A DNA stretch of 64,000 nucleotides. Origin: Altibacter sp. HG106 (lineage in GTDB: Bacteria > Bacteroidota > Bacteroidia > Flavobacteriales > Flavobacteriaceae). The stretch is from the NCBI RefSeq assembly GCF_028561755.1, contig NZ_JAQQTD010000006.1, forward strand, positions 1-64,000, written 5' to 3'. The stretch's first letter is position 1. Every line of letters begins with the position of its first letter. The position numbers were made by a program, and so were the translations under genes. Below the pieces are notes generated by a model. It ran no database searches. It was not told where the DNA came from and saw only the letters and a program-made list of their open reading frames with translations. This document shows positions 33,209-44,402 of the stretch, one piece after another.

Positions 33209-33820
33209 GTGAACTATTCGACCTCCCTTTCCGAAGAAAAAAAGCAGCAATATCAAGAACGCTTCCTTCAGGAGTTTCCCTACGCTACCCCCCAAGAGCA
33301 AGCGCTTTTGACATCGAATATAGGATTCAAAATCCTGAAAAAAGGTTCCTATTTCTTAACTTCCGGCACCGTGCAGACTGCGATGGGCTATGTGTGCAGC
33401 GGACTCCTACGAAGGTATTATGTGAACGACAAAGGAAACGAAATAACCACCGGATTTATTCAAGAAGAAGAGTTTGCAACCGACTACCCGGCCTTTCTCA
33501 GACAACAGCCTACCCAACACAACTTACACTGCCTGGAACCCACCGTATTGATTACACTTCCCTTTCCCATTATTCAGGAAAGTTATAGCAGCTCGAAGAA
33601 TAGCGAACGCCATGGGAGGCAAATTGCGGAACGTGTGTTGACCATTTTGAGTGATCGCGTAGAAGGATTCTTGTTTCTAACCGCCGAAGAGCGCTACCTC
33701 AAATTTCTGAAGGAACACCCCAACCTCAGCAATCGGATTAGCCTCACGCATCTTTCCTCTTTCTTAGGAATTGAACGCCAATCGTTAAGTAGAATACGAA
33801 AACGAATCGCGCAATCCTAG
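33209..33820 (+). CDS. Crp/Fnr family transcriptional regulator
   Basis: The 203-residue protein begins at GTG 33209. A cyclic-nucleotide-binding-type beta-roll (about 35-120, with GSYFLTSGTVQTAMGYVCSG, no clear cAMP phosphate-binding RxS motif) and a helical dimer segment precede the end of the protein. The C-terminal SLTHLSSFLGIERQSLSRIR is a helix-turn-helix. Bacteroidota members of this type often answer signals other than cAMP. Its stop is three bases before a perfect 16-base palindrome that precedes the amidohydrolase gene. Confidence 0.88.
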   Translation: MNYSTSLSEEKKQQYQERFLQEFPYATPQEQALLTSNIGFKILKKGSYFLTSGTVQTAMGYVCSGLLRRYYVNDKGNEITTGFIQEEEFATDYPAFLRQQPTQHNLHCLEPTVLITLPFPIIQESYSSSKNSERHGRQIAERVLTILSDRVEGFLFLTAEERYLKFLKEHPNLSNRISLTHLSSFLGIERQSLSRIRKRIAQS

Positions 33821-33823
33821 TTT

Positions 33824-33839
33824 TGTCACAATTGTGACA
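33824..33839. promoter_or_regulatory. Perfect palindrome TGTCACAATTGTGACA, candidate operator
   Basis: The 16-base word equals its own reverse complement. It lies between the Crp-family gene (stop 33820) and the amidohydrolase (ATG 33874). A CATCTTTG -7-like box is at 33862-33869 and no -33 TTG is present. If transcription starts near 33874, the palindrome centres near -42, where class II activators bind. Binding by the adjacent Crp-family protein is inference. Confidence 0.5.
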
Positions 33840-33873
33840 GGTACCTTTAAAGGTTTTCGTTCATCTTTGTGCT

Positions 33874-35187
33874 ATGAAAACAATCACACTCACCTCCATC
33901 GTATTAAGTATTTGCCTGTATTGCTGTAGTTATGCACAGCAAAAACCACTAGACAACACGCTTCACCAAAACATTCAAAAAGAAGTGGAAACCCTCGCAG
34001 ACACTCTTATTCGTGTGCGCCGACATCTATATCAGTATCCAGAAGTTTCTGGAGAAGAAAAACAAACCGCCCGTTTTGTGGCGGCCTATCTGAAGCGAAT
34101 CGGACTCGAAGTACATACCGGTATAGGAGGGTATGGTGTCGTAGGAATACTTCGCGGAGCCCAAGACGGTCCGAAAATTGCCTGGCGCGCCGACATGGAC
34201 GCGCTTCCCTCCAAAGATCCAGACCCCCTTCCCTTCGCTTCAAAGCATCCCGGGAAGCGTCATCAGTGCGGGCACGATGTGCACACCACCATCGCTCTTG
34301 GAATTGCTTCGGCATTGTCGAAGGTAGCATCTCAATTACGCGGCACCGTGTATTTTATCTTTCAACCTTCCGAAGAAAATTATAAAGGAGCCGCGGCCAT
34401 GATGGACGATGGTCTATTTGACCTAATACAACCTGATGAGATCTACGGCGCCCATATTGCGCCGATGGCAAGCGGACTTATAACCACAAAGCCGAACTAT
34501 ATTTTTGCGACCTACCGGCAATTGAAACTCACCTTCACCCAAGACGACACAGTGACCGAAGAGGAAGTAGTTGCTGAAGCTCGATCATTGCTTGCTGCGC
34601 TTCAAACCGTAGAAAAAGAGAGTCCTTTTTGGGACAATCGCAACTTATTGAGTCCGGAGATCGGTGTAGGAAGCCCAAACACAATCTTCAAAGACTATAT
34701 TACCGTAGCAGAGGATATGCCCTTCAATAAAGAAAAAGATAGCTATTCGGTAAGTGGGTATTTGACAATGAGTAATTTGAAAATTCTTGATTCCCTCCCA
34801 ACTTATGTGGAACAGCAACTGAAAGAATCGAAGTATCGTCATATTGTTAAAAGCGTAGCCTATGCTTCCGACACTTTTGTCTATGGCGACCAACGGAAGC
34901 AGGTGATCAATGACCCCGCCTTGGCCAATCAAGCTATGGAAACAATTTCTAATGTGTACGGAAGCGCCGTTGCACCGCCCATGTATGGGGTAATTCCAGA
35001 CGGTCGCGGTGATGATTTTTCGTATTTTCAAGAAGAAGTTCCAAGTGTGTATTTTCTCATCGGAGGATCTAATTTCGAAAAAGGCATCATTGCCATGCCC
35101 CATGCGCCAAATTTTCAAGTGGACGAATCTTGTATTTCGAGTGGGGTTTCCTATTTCGCTTCGCTGATCGCCGTACGGCTGTACTAG
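33874..35187 (+). CDS. Exported M20 family amidohydrolase/peptidase
   Basis: A 437-residue protein with a signal peptide (about 1-21, ending SYAQ). RVRRHLYQYPEVSGEE is the M20D opening. Metal ligands are seen in HQCGHDVHTT (about 128-137), PSEENYKGA (about 165-173) and the C-terminal GRGDDFSYF region. M20D enzymes hydrolyse N-acyl or N-carbamoyl amino acids and related amides. The exported location points to periplasmic scavenging. Regulation by the preceding Crp-family protein is plausible. Confidence 0.88.
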   Translation: MKTITLTSIVLSICLYCCSYAQQKPLDNTLHQNIQKEVETLADTLIRVRRHLYQYPEVSGEEKQTARFVAAYLKRIGLEVHTGIGGYGVVGILRGAQDGPKIAWRADMDALPSKDPDPLPFASKHPGKRHQCGHDVHTTIALGIASALSKVASQLRGTVYFIFQPSEENYKGAAAMMDDGLFDLIQPDEIYGAHIAPMASGLITTKPNYIFATYRQLKLTFTQDDTVTEEEVVAEARSLLAALQTVEKESPFWDNRNLLSPEIGVGSPNTIFKDYITVAEDMPFNKEKDSYSVSGYLTMSNLKILDSLPTYVEQQLKESKYRHIVKSVAYASDTFVYGDQRKQVINDPALANQAMETISNVYGSAVAPPMYGVIPDGRGDDFSYFQEEVPSVYFLIGGSNFEKGIIAMPHAPNFQVDESCISSGVSYFASLIAVRLY

Positions 35188-35237
35188 GCAGCGGTATTTC
35201 CGGTAGCTAGTTGGAAAACATTACGTATCTTCAGAGT

Positions 35238-36059
35238 ATGATACGCATTCCTGCTATTTTTTCGGAAACGAAAGAACGACGCCCATGGGTAACCCCAATG
35301 TTAGGCATTGGATTGGTGATGCTTATCGGTTTGTCGATTTTGCAGGATTTTATGTTTAGCGAGATAAAGAACACCGGATTCTATGTATCCGAATCGCTTC
35401 TCTATAACTCGCTTTGGCTGTATGTAATTCCTTTAGGAGGATTGCTTCGGAAGACCATCTCACGAATCACAATCGCTAGCAAACGGTTGCAATGGAGCGC
35501 CTATTTCGGAGTTGTTGTAGGAATCACACTTGTACATCTGTTGCTGTTTACTGTCGTTTTTGTGGGCATAAGCTGGTTGCTGTACACGCCAACCCACCGC
35601 TTCTCGGGCATTTTCAACACCATACTCACACATCAAAGTGCGCTGTTGCTGGTAGTGTATGGAATTGTCGTGGTCGTTCAGAAAAAAAAGGATGCTATGG
35701 CGTTATTCGGGCCAACAAAAGAACCCATATCGCGTGTCCTTAAACTTAAGCAAGGCACTAAAATACGCACCGTTCCGATCGCTCAAATATGTTGTATTAC
35801 AACAGATAAGCCGTATTCGGCTCTGCATACGCTGAAGAAAAAACATTTAGACCGTCGGAGTTTAAAAGAATTTGAAACCCTATTGCCTTCGGAAAAATTT
35901 GTACGGATTCACCGAGCTAGCCTGGTGAATACCGATTCGGTATGTGAACTTCGGTCTCGAAAAAACGGGGATTACGACGTCCTTCTGAAAAATGGCATGG
36001 AACTTAGAATGAGCAGACACTACCGCAGTCATTGGGAACAACTCCTCCACTCAGACTAG
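35238..36059 (+). CDS. Membrane-anchored LytTR transcriptional regulator
   Basis: The protein has 273 residues from ATG 35238. The frame also opens at TTG 35211, but TATCTTCA at 35226, a promoter-like word, lies inside that extension. Four transmembrane helices (about 22-40, 52-68, 84-110 and 122-146) are followed by a LytTR domain (about 165-270) with QICCITTDKPYSALHT and FVRIHRASLVNTDSV. There is no receiver domain. It has the same plan as 10524. Confidence 0.85.
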   Translation: MIRIPAIFSETKERRPWVTPMLGIGLVMLIGLSILQDFMFSEIKNTGFYVSESLLYNSLWLYVIPLGGLLRKTISRITIASKRLQWSAYFGVVVGITLVHLLLFTVVFVGISWLLYTPTHRFSGIFNTILTHQSALLLVVYGIVVVVQKKKDAMALFGPTKEPISRVLKLKQGTKIRTVPIAQICCITTDKPYSALHTLKKKHLDRRSLKEFETLLPSEKFVRIHRASLVNTDSVCELRSRKNGDYDVLLKNGMELRMSRHYRSHWEQLLHSD

Positions 36060-36140
36060 CCGCTACTCCACTGAGACATATTCGCCGAAATCTTCTCGGC
36101 TTCTTCGAGAATTGCCATTATTTTCAGAAGAAAAACATTC

Positions 36141-37355
36141 ATGACCCTATTAAAACATTTCTGGCTTATATGCTTGGTGTTGGTTCCGCATTATAGCTGT
36201 ACCAATCAAATACACCCTAACAATGAGGTCACCACGGTACTACCTAGCGATTTTGACACCCACCCTCCCTTCTACTACAAAATGCCGGAGGGGTTAACAG
36301 CGATCGACACCAGTGCCGGCTGGAAAGAAGCCGGTCAGAAAATAGTTCTAACCGGAATCGTCTATAAAGCTGATGGTATCACGCCCGCAGCAGACGTGTT
36401 ACTGTATTACTATCACACCAACCCGCAAGGGGTTTATGAAGTAAAACCAGAGGAGCCCCTAAACATGCCTAAAAACGAGCTAGGGCAAACCCACGGTTAT
36501 TTGCGAGGATGGGTACAAACCGGTAGGGATGGCACCTACCGTATTCATACGCTTATGCCGGGAAGCTACCCCAGCAGGGCAGCGCCTGCACATATTCATG
36601 TATATGTAAAAGAGCCAAACATGAAAGCGCCGTACTATCTGGATGATTTCGTTTTTGATCACGATCCGCTCCTCACTTCTCAGGAACGAGCGCAATTGGA
36701 AAACCGAGGCGGCAGCGGTATTATTCGATTCGTTCAAAAAAAGGAACTTTGGATTGGGGAGCGCAATCTGTATTTGGGACGAAATATCCCGGAGTATCCA
36801 AAATCGGTTGCCCACCCACCTCGCTCAGGTAAACCCATAGGAGAAGACCTGGCTTCCTTTACTCCCTATCACGCTTATGGCCCCGATGCTGGCACCACCG
36901 TTTGCCCTATTTGCAAATATGGTTGGTACCACGGAATACTCTATTTTGTGGGTACAGAACCCGATTGGGAATCGGTTAAAAAATGGTTGCTCTTCTTAGA
37001 TCAGGAAAGTAGGAAACGGAAGAACTATCTAAAAGTTTATTTTGTGTATGGAAATCCAAAAAATTTTGAAGCCGCTAAGCGAATGGAAACACTAAGCGCC
37101 ATAGGAAATGAACTCGACCTTCAACAAGTAGCCCTCACCTTTGTACCCTCCTTTTTGGATACGCTCTCGGGAGTGCATAAGAACGCCATCAATCCCTCGG
37201 TATCGAATACCTTTTTACTCTATAAGCGAAGTAACGTAATAGGAAATTTCAATAATTTTGAGCCCATCCCCGAAAACTTTCAAAAACTTCAAAACACCTT
37301 GAATGCTACAACAAACGAATGGTTTCCGCTCTCACCTCCAACCTACGAACAGTAA
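36141..37355 (+). CDS. Intradiol dioxygenase-like lipoprotein fused to a thioredoxin-like domain
   Basis: The 404-residue protein has a lipoprotein signal ending PHYSC (Cys20). Residues about 65-210 follow the intradiol ring-cleavage dioxygenase plan: LTGIVYKADG, LLYYYHTNPQGVY, PGSYPSRAAPAHIHVYV. The Tyr/Tyr/His-x-His ligand set appears complete. Residues about 245-400 look like a redoxin-type domain opening with CPIC (Cys255, Cys258) in AGTTVCPICKYGWYHG. Intradiol enzymes cleave catechol rings using Fe(III). A fused, lipid-anchored version with a CxxC domain is unusual; redox partnering is inference. Confidence 0.8.
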   Translation: MTLLKHFWLICLVLVPHYSCTNQIHPNNEVTTVLPSDFDTHPPFYYKMPEGLTAIDTSAGWKEAGQKIVLTGIVYKADGITPAADVLLYYYHTNPQGVYEVKPEEPLNMPKNELGQTHGYLRGWVQTGRDGTYRIHTLMPGSYPSRAAPAHIHVYVKEPNMKAPYYLDDFVFDHDPLLTSQERAQLENRGGSGIIRFVQKKELWIGERNLYLGRNIPEYPKSVAHPPRSGKPIGEDLASFTPYHAYGPDAGTTVCPICKYGWYHGILYFVGTEPDWESVKKWLLFLDQESRKRKNYLKVYFVYGNPKNFEAAKRMETLSAIGNELDLQQVALTFVPSFLDTLSGVHKNAINPSVSNTFLLYKRSNVIGNFNNFEPIPENFQKLQNTLNATTNEWFPLSPPTYEQ

Positions 37356-37431
37356 GTGCATCGGTTTGAAAATCGACTAAAGTTGTGTACGCCGTAGGAA
37401 ATGGGTTATCTTTACCTTCAGAAGGATAGCC

Positions 37432-38178
37432 GTGAAAACCGAGTACCATATTTTAAATGGCGACGCGCTTAAAGAGCAGTTTCCGAAGCCCTTGAAAGGA
37501 ATTATCTATGTTGCAAGAGAATGTCTGGTAGACGGTCCTGTACAAGCCGATACCGACCAGGACTTCTTTAGGTTTCGTGCGCAATTTATCGAACAGGCTT
37601 ACGACCTGGATGAAGCTGCCTACTACGCTAGGAAATCGGTGATCGAATTCGAAAAGATACAGCAAATCCCTTCAGAAGCAACCGTACATCTCTGGTTTGA
37701 AGACGATCTGTTCTGCCAAGTAAATATGTGGTTTGTTTGTCATCTATTGTGGAAGTCTTCCAAAGATAGAACGATATACCTCATCCGCCCCGAAGAACAT
37801 CGAATTTACGGTTTTGGACACATGGACGAGAAAGCTTTGATAACAGCCTATGACCATAAAACCCTGCTTCCAACTCTCAAAACCTTTTCAGCACTATGGA
37901 AGGCCTATCAACATAACGACAAAGAACAACTCCTGGCACTAGCCGCGACGTTGCAAACAAACTTTCCCCAGGTTGCCGCAGCCGTGCAGGCACACCTGGA
38001 CAGATCGCCCGATCACAGCGGACTCGGAAAACCGGAACGAATTATCAAGGAAATAATGAACGGTCAAGAAACAAATCAGTTTGGGCCCATCTTTCGGGAG
38101 TTTTGCCGCCGTGCCCCCGAATACGGTTTTGGAGACCTTCAAGTAAAAAAATTATGGGAACGTCTCAAATCGACATGA
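37432..38178 (+). CDS. DUF1835 domain protein
   Basis: The 248-residue protein begins at GTG 37432, 25 bases after a TATCTTTA box. YHILNGDALKEQFP and ARECLVDGPVQ are the DUF1835 opening motifs, and WFEDDLFCQVNMWFV the central one. The C-terminal helix region (GLGKPERIIKEI) resembles the usual DUF3658-like tail. It is cytoplasmic with unknown function. Confidence 0.85.
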   Translation: MKTEYHILNGDALKEQFPKPLKGIIYVARECLVDGPVQADTDQDFFRFRAQFIEQAYDLDEAAYYARKSVIEFEKIQQIPSEATVHLWFEDDLFCQVNMWFVCHLLWKSSKDRTIYLIRPEEHRIYGFGHMDEKALITAYDHKTLLPTLKTFSALWKAYQHNDKEQLLALAATLQTNFPQVAAAVQAHLDRSPDHSGLGKPERIIKEIMNGQETNQFGPIFREFCRRAPEYGFGDLQVKKLWERLKST

Positions 38179-38212
38179 CAGTCGATTCCGCCTATTTCCA
38201 AAGCATCTCCTA

Positions 38213-39424
38213 TTGAACGAAACGTCTCCCATACGCCCAACCAAAAAAACGCAACGTATCACGCTGTTAGATGTGTATCGCGGGTTTGCCATTTTGGGAA
38301 TCTTTGTGGTAAATATCACCGTGATGCACTCCACCTACCTCAATCAAGATGTGTACAATGCCCAATGGACAGCTAGTATTGATGTGTGGACACAACGTAT
38401 CTTACAACTGTTTTTTTATACCAAATTTTTTCCGATTTTTTCTCTACTCTTTGGTTGGGGAATGGCCATGCAAGCACTTAAAATGAAAGAAAAGCAGGGC
38501 GTTTCCTTGGTATTCTTCGCAAGAAGAATGGGCTATTTATGGTTGTTTGGCGTGTTACACATCGCATTCTTATGGTCGGGAGACGTGTTGCATTTGTATG
38601 CCGTATTAGGACTTCTTATTACGCCACTCATCGTGCAGCGAAGCACCCTTCTCATATGGCTTTCTGTTATTTTGTTAGTCTTTCCTTTTTACGATACGCT
38701 GCTTTCTGAGGTCTTTACCCGCTTGTCGTTAACTCCTGAATCCACTTTATCTGGATACGATGCCCAATCGGTACGAGAAATTATTCGGCAGGGTAGTTTT
38801 TCAGAGGGCATACAGCTCCGATTTCGAGAATACGTGGCGAACCTTCCCATGCTTCTTGGGTATTTAGCTCCCATGGCCCTGAGCATGTTTTTACTCGGGC
38901 TTTATCTCGGAAAAATGAAAATTCACCTGCGGCTCTCGGCGGTGATTCAAAGCATTACTATTCCGATGCTAGCCATCGCAATACTCTCAAACGCTTATCG
39001 ATTGGTCTTTCTATTTGTACTACCGGAATATGAGCTATACCGCGATCCACAATTCCGCCCGTATTTTATAAAATTGATGGTGGTTTGCGATGTGCTCATG
39101 GGGCTCTTTTATTTGTGGTGCATCGGCTGGCTGTGGTATCGCAAGTGTGGACGCCCGATGCTTCGGCCCTTACGTTTTGTAGGAAGAATGGCGCTCACCC
39201 ATTACCTTTTCCAAAGTGCAATTGGAGTTTGGCTCTTTACAGCCGTGGGACTGAGCAACTATGAAACATTTCGCCCCTATGAACTATTTGGAATCGCGCT
39301 GTTGGTGTTTATCCTCCAAATCTTCCTTAGCAAGGTATGGCTACGGTATTTTAGGTTCGGTCCTGTAGAATGGATTTGGCGCTGTGCCACTTATGGAAAA
39401 TGGTTCCCCCTTAGAAAACGATAA
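38213..39424 (+). CDS. DUF418 family membrane protein
   Basis: The 403-residue protein begins at TTG 38213. The opening ITLLDVYRGFAILGIFVVNI is the DUF418 signature, with about 10 transmembrane helices. The C-terminal part holds RPLRFVGRMALTHYLFQS and GPVEWIWRCATYGKW, which are conserved in the family. DUF418 proteins are thought to be transporters or acyltransferase-like proteins, without proof. Confidence 0.88.
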   Translation: MNETSPIRPTKKTQRITLLDVYRGFAILGIFVVNITVMHSTYLNQDVYNAQWTASIDVWTQRILQLFFYTKFFPIFSLLFGWGMAMQALKMKEKQGVSLVFFARRMGYLWLFGVLHIAFLWSGDVLHLYAVLGLLITPLIVQRSTLLIWLSVILLVFPFYDTLLSEVFTRLSLTPESTLSGYDAQSVREIIRQGSFSEGIQLRFREYVANLPMLLGYLAPMALSMFLLGLYLGKMKIHLRLSAVIQSITIPMLAIAILSNAYRLVFLFVLPEYELYRDPQFRPYFIKLMVVCDVLMGLFYLWCIGWLWYRKCGRPMLRPLRFVGRMALTHYLFQSAIGVWLFTAVGLSNYETFRPYELFGIALLVFILQIFLSKVWLRYFRFGPVEWIWRCATYGKWFPLRKR

Positions 39425-39516
39425 ATAAAGTATTATTTTAGACAGCATGAAAAACATTCATGGCTATAAAGAATAGCGTTGGAAAACCTTGATAAAAAAC
39501 AGCATCCTACTGTATT

Positions 39517-39792
39517 GTGATACGAGCACTACAAATTATTTTTGGAATCGTAGCCCTGCTCATCGGGTTGCTTAATTCCCTCTGGGGGAACGACCCGGGA
39601 TATGGAATCGCAGTAGTGCTAGCAGCCCTGTTGTTTTTCCCGGGTGTATTTGAATTTCTTACTAAAAAAATAGGCATCCAACTTCCAAAATGGACCTTGA
39701 TACTTTTGGCCTTGTTCATTCTATGGACGGCCTTGGGCGTTGCAGAACTGTTTGCGAAAATAGCCTTCATGCGAAATGACCTGAACGTATAA
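39517..39792 (+). CDS. Small membrane protein, function unknown
   Basis: A 91-residue protein starting at GTG 39517, with three hydrophobic segments (about 4-22, 28-46 and 58-78). It resembles short uncharacterised membrane proteins of Flavobacteriia. No motif is visible. It ends 24 bases before the VOC gene. Confidence 0.5.
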   Translation: MIRALQIIFGIVALLIGLLNSLWGNDPGYGIAVVLAALLFFPGVFEFLTKKIGIQLPKWTLILLALFILWTALGVAELFAKIAFMRNDLNV

Positions 39793-39816
39793 CAACCTTG
39801 AACAAATTTTTCTCTT

Positions 39817-40269
39817 ATGAAATATATCCTTGCCTTTTTGCTTTTTTATATCTCCTTCGGAAATAGTATGGGACAAAACGAAACCGATCTATCCCTAAAG
39901 TTTAATCACATCGCTATTTCGGTGAAAGATGTTGACGTGGCAGCTACTTTTTATCAAAATGTGATGGGACTTCAAGAAATTACCAATCGAACTGAAAAAG
40001 AAGGGATTCGCTGGTTTTCCCTGGGAGAAGGTAAAGAATTACATCTCATTTCGACTATAGAAAGTTCCATTCAGCTCAATCGAGCCGTGCATATGGCCGT
40101 TTCGACCGCGAACTTTGAGGGACTCATCAAGCGACTCGAGCAATTGAAAGTGCCGTATTCGGATTGGCCGGGAACCCCAAATAAGATTTTTATCCGCGCT
40201 GATGGTATTCAACAGATCTATATTCAAGATCCAGACGGTTACTGGATCGAAATAAATAGCGCCGAATAA
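39817..40269 (+). CDS. Exported VOC family (glyoxalase-like) protein
   Basis: The 150-residue protein has a signal peptide (about 1-20, ending NSMGQ). The VOC domain runs FNHIAISVKDVDVAATFYQN to YIQDPDGYWIEINS, with LHLISTIE in the middle. Candidate metal ligands are His in FNHIAI, His in ELHLIS, His in AVHMAV and Glu in YWIEI, the glyoxalase I arrangement. A periplasmic VOC protein is less common than a cytoplasmic one. Substrate unknown. Confidence 0.85.
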   Translation: MKYILAFLLFYISFGNSMGQNETDLSLKFNHIAISVKDVDVAATFYQNVMGLQEITNRTEKEGIRWFSLGEGKELHLISTIESSIQLNRAVHMAVSTANFEGLIKRLEQLKVPYSDWPGTPNKIFIRADGIQQIYIQDPDGYWIEINSAE

Positions 40270-40338
40270 GCCCTTCTAAATTCAAAACTATTGCTCATAG
40301 TTACGCAACTTCCCGCTCGAATTTGAATCTAGCTGAAT

Positions 40339-41058
40339 ATGAAATTCACTCAAAAACTCGAACACTGGCATCAGCAGCACAAAAGCAATCAATGGATCTA
40401 TTTATTCTCCATTTTTACACGATTGGTGCTGGCTGCAGGCTTCCTACCGTCCGGATATGTGAAGGTGGTCGGCGAACGGTTTACAGCTTTAGCCAATGAA
40501 CACCCCATGGGCGCGTACCTAGAGGCACTGTTTCATACCGGATATTACTATACCTTTATCGGAATAGCGCAAATGCTAGCAGCGATATTACTATTGATTC
40601 CACGTACCGTGACGCTAGGTGCCTTATTATACTTACCAATCATTTTAAATATTTGCATCCTGTCTTTCTCCGTGCGCTTTGACGGCTCCCTCTTTACCGC
40701 GCCCTTAATGGTCTTGGCAACCTTGTTTCTGTTGTGGTGGAACTATGACAAGATCAAGTTTTTACTGCCGTGGAAATCAAGTCCATCTCAGCCTACGGAT
40801 GCTCCACCGTTAAAACGCCGTTGGAAGTTTCCGTGGAAATTCGCTGGAAGTGCATTGGCGATGTTTACCTTCGTGATTGGCGGTGTCATTGCTATGAATA
40901 TTTACACCATTATGCCACGAAATAGCGTTGCAGCGTGTCAATTGCAATTTGAAAACGGAGCCCATGAAACATTAGGTGCTCAGTTTTGCGATTGTATTCA
41001 CAATCAAGGTCGTTCCTTACGTCAGTGCCTCGACGCTTATCCAACACTAACAAAATAA
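40339..41058 (+). CDS. DoxX family membrane protein with a Cys-rich tail
   Basis: The 239-residue protein has a DoxX-like four-helix core (about 20-140), with LVLAAGFLPSGYVKV and GIAQMLAAILLLIPR. A linker rich in Pro/Lys and a fifth helix (about 170-195) follow. The last 40 residues contain four Cys (AACQLQ, FCDCIHN, RQCLDAY), an addition not typical of plain DoxX proteins. They may bind metal or form disulfides. The Coa1-like gene starts 16 bases downstream. Confidence 0.75.
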   Translation: MKFTQKLEHWHQQHKSNQWIYLFSIFTRLVLAAGFLPSGYVKVVGERFTALANEHPMGAYLEALFHTGYYYTFIGIAQMLAAILLLIPRTVTLGALLYLPIILNICILSFSVRFDGSLFTAPLMVLATLFLLWWNYDKIKFLLPWKSSPSQPTDAPPLKRRWKFPWKFAGSALAMFTFVIGGVIAMNIYTIMPRNSVAACQLQFENGAHETLGAQFCDCIHNQGRSLRQCLDAYPTLTK

Positions 41059-41074
41059 AGTAGCACTCCCCTGT

Positions 41075-41506
41075 ATGAATCGAAATAAAAAAATCCTGCT
41101 CGGTAGTACCGTCGCTGCGCTGGGCGTTATTATCATATGGTTTCTAGCTTCTGATTTGAACAAGGTCACCGGAGATCTGGTACAAGCGTATGCCGATCCA
41201 GAACTATATGAACAGGCAATAGCCCTTGCGAACAAAAATACTGAAGCGCAAACCTATCTTGGGACGTTAGCACCCATAGGTAATATGGCTATCCTCGAAG
41301 GAGAAACCCGATATTCGAACGAACACCAAAAGGTAACCACAACGGTGCGCGTCAAAGGAACGAAAGGAAATGCCCGGCTCGATATCAAGGCAGCGCGTGT
41401 TAATGATGTTTGGCAATACCGTCTCATCAGACTGCGAATTAAGAGTCCGCCCGAAAAAAAACGCACTATCCTCATACGAGAGGAAGCGCATCCTGTAGAG
41501 AAATAA
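41075..41506 (+). CDS. Coa1-like (cytochrome oxidase assembly factor 1 family) protein
   Basis: The 143-residue protein has one N-terminal transmembrane helix (about 7-24) and an external domain typical of the Coa1/Tim21 group: AYADPELYEQAIA, GTLAPIGNMAILEG and GTKGNARLDIKAARVNDVWQYRLIRL. In eukaryotes Coa1 helps assemble cytochrome oxidase; bacterial roles are not established. A strong bidirectional terminator follows one base after the stop. Confidence 0.8.
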   Translation: MNRNKKILLGSTVAALGVIIIWFLASDLNKVTGDLVQAYADPELYEQAIALANKNTEAQTYLGTLAPIGNMAILEGETRYSNEHQKVTTTVRVKGTKGNARLDIKAARVNDVWQYRLIRLRIKSPPEKKRTILIREEAHPVEK

Positions 41507-41534
41507 AAAAGGTGAGTCAGATGACTCACCTTTT
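41507..41534. terminator. Bidirectional rho-independent terminator
   Basis: AAAAGGTGAGTCA (41507-41519) and TGACTCACCTTTT (41522-41534) form a 13-pair stem around a two-base centre. An A-run on one side and a T-run on the other serve both the Coa1-like gene and convergent katG. Confidence 0.9.
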
Positions 41535-41556
41535 CTATTATGCAAAGATCTTTCGA

Positions 41557-43863
<2,307 letters not shown>

Positions 43864-43945
43864 TTATCGAAGAAGATACAATTCATTTGAATTATTGAAT
43901 GATTACTTATGGTTATCGTTTCAAAGGATTTCAAAAGATTTCTCT

Positions 43946-44080
43946 ATGAAAACGCTACCGTGCTATAAGGTACCAAATCCCGCTAAATTCTGGAAGGCAA
44001 GCAGCCTAAAATTGATCCCTACGAAGCGTGAAAAGTGGCTGATAGATGTTGTTATAACCGCGGAAGAATTAGTATCTTAG
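43946..44080 (+). CDS. Possible short protein (44 residues), unsupported by homology
   Basis: An open frame from ATG 43946 gives MKTLPCYKVPNPAKFWKASS and continues to TAG 44078. Composition is protein-like (basic, with two Trp), but no family is recognised and a promoter-like TATCTTAG overlaps its end. It lies in the 290-base gap between katG and the GNAT operon, which otherwise holds promoter sequence only. Confidence 0.2.
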   Translation: MKTLPCYKVPNPAKFWKASSLKLIPTKREKWLIDVVITAEELVS

Positions 44081-44105
44081 GAGGACTGAAAAATCTTCGG
44101 AAATA

Positions 44106-44402
44106 ATGGCGCGAACATGGAACCACAATAAGGCAGAACGACAGTACGAAATGCAGCTGGATGAGCAAATGGCAAAACTCGAATACAAGCGGAAGGATAA
44201 TAAGGTTTATCTTATTCACACCGAAGTGCCTGATGCCTTTGAAGGACAAGGGATTGGAAGCGAGTTAGTAGAAAGATCACTTCAAGACATCGAAACCGAA
44301 TCCCTCAAGATTGTGCCTTGGTGCCCGTTTGTGGTACATTATTTAAAAGAGCATACGCAGTGGCAACGATTATTGGCCGATCATGTAACACTTCCCTCAT
44401 GA
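44106..44402 (+). CDS. YjdJ-type short GNAT acetyltransferase
   Basis: A 98-residue mini-GNAT. KLEYKRKDNKVYLIHTEVPD, FEGQGIGSELVERSL and IVPWCPFVVHYLKEH are the three conserved blocks of the Gcn5-related YjdJ group. The central G-x-G-x-G/S loop binds the CoA pyrophosphate. Its TGA overlaps the next ATG by four bases. Confidence 0.9.
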   Translation: MARTWNHNKAERQYEMQLDEQMAKLEYKRKDNKVYLIHTEVPDAFEGQGIGSELVERSLQDIETESLKIVPWCPFVVHYLKEHTQWQRLLADHVTLPS

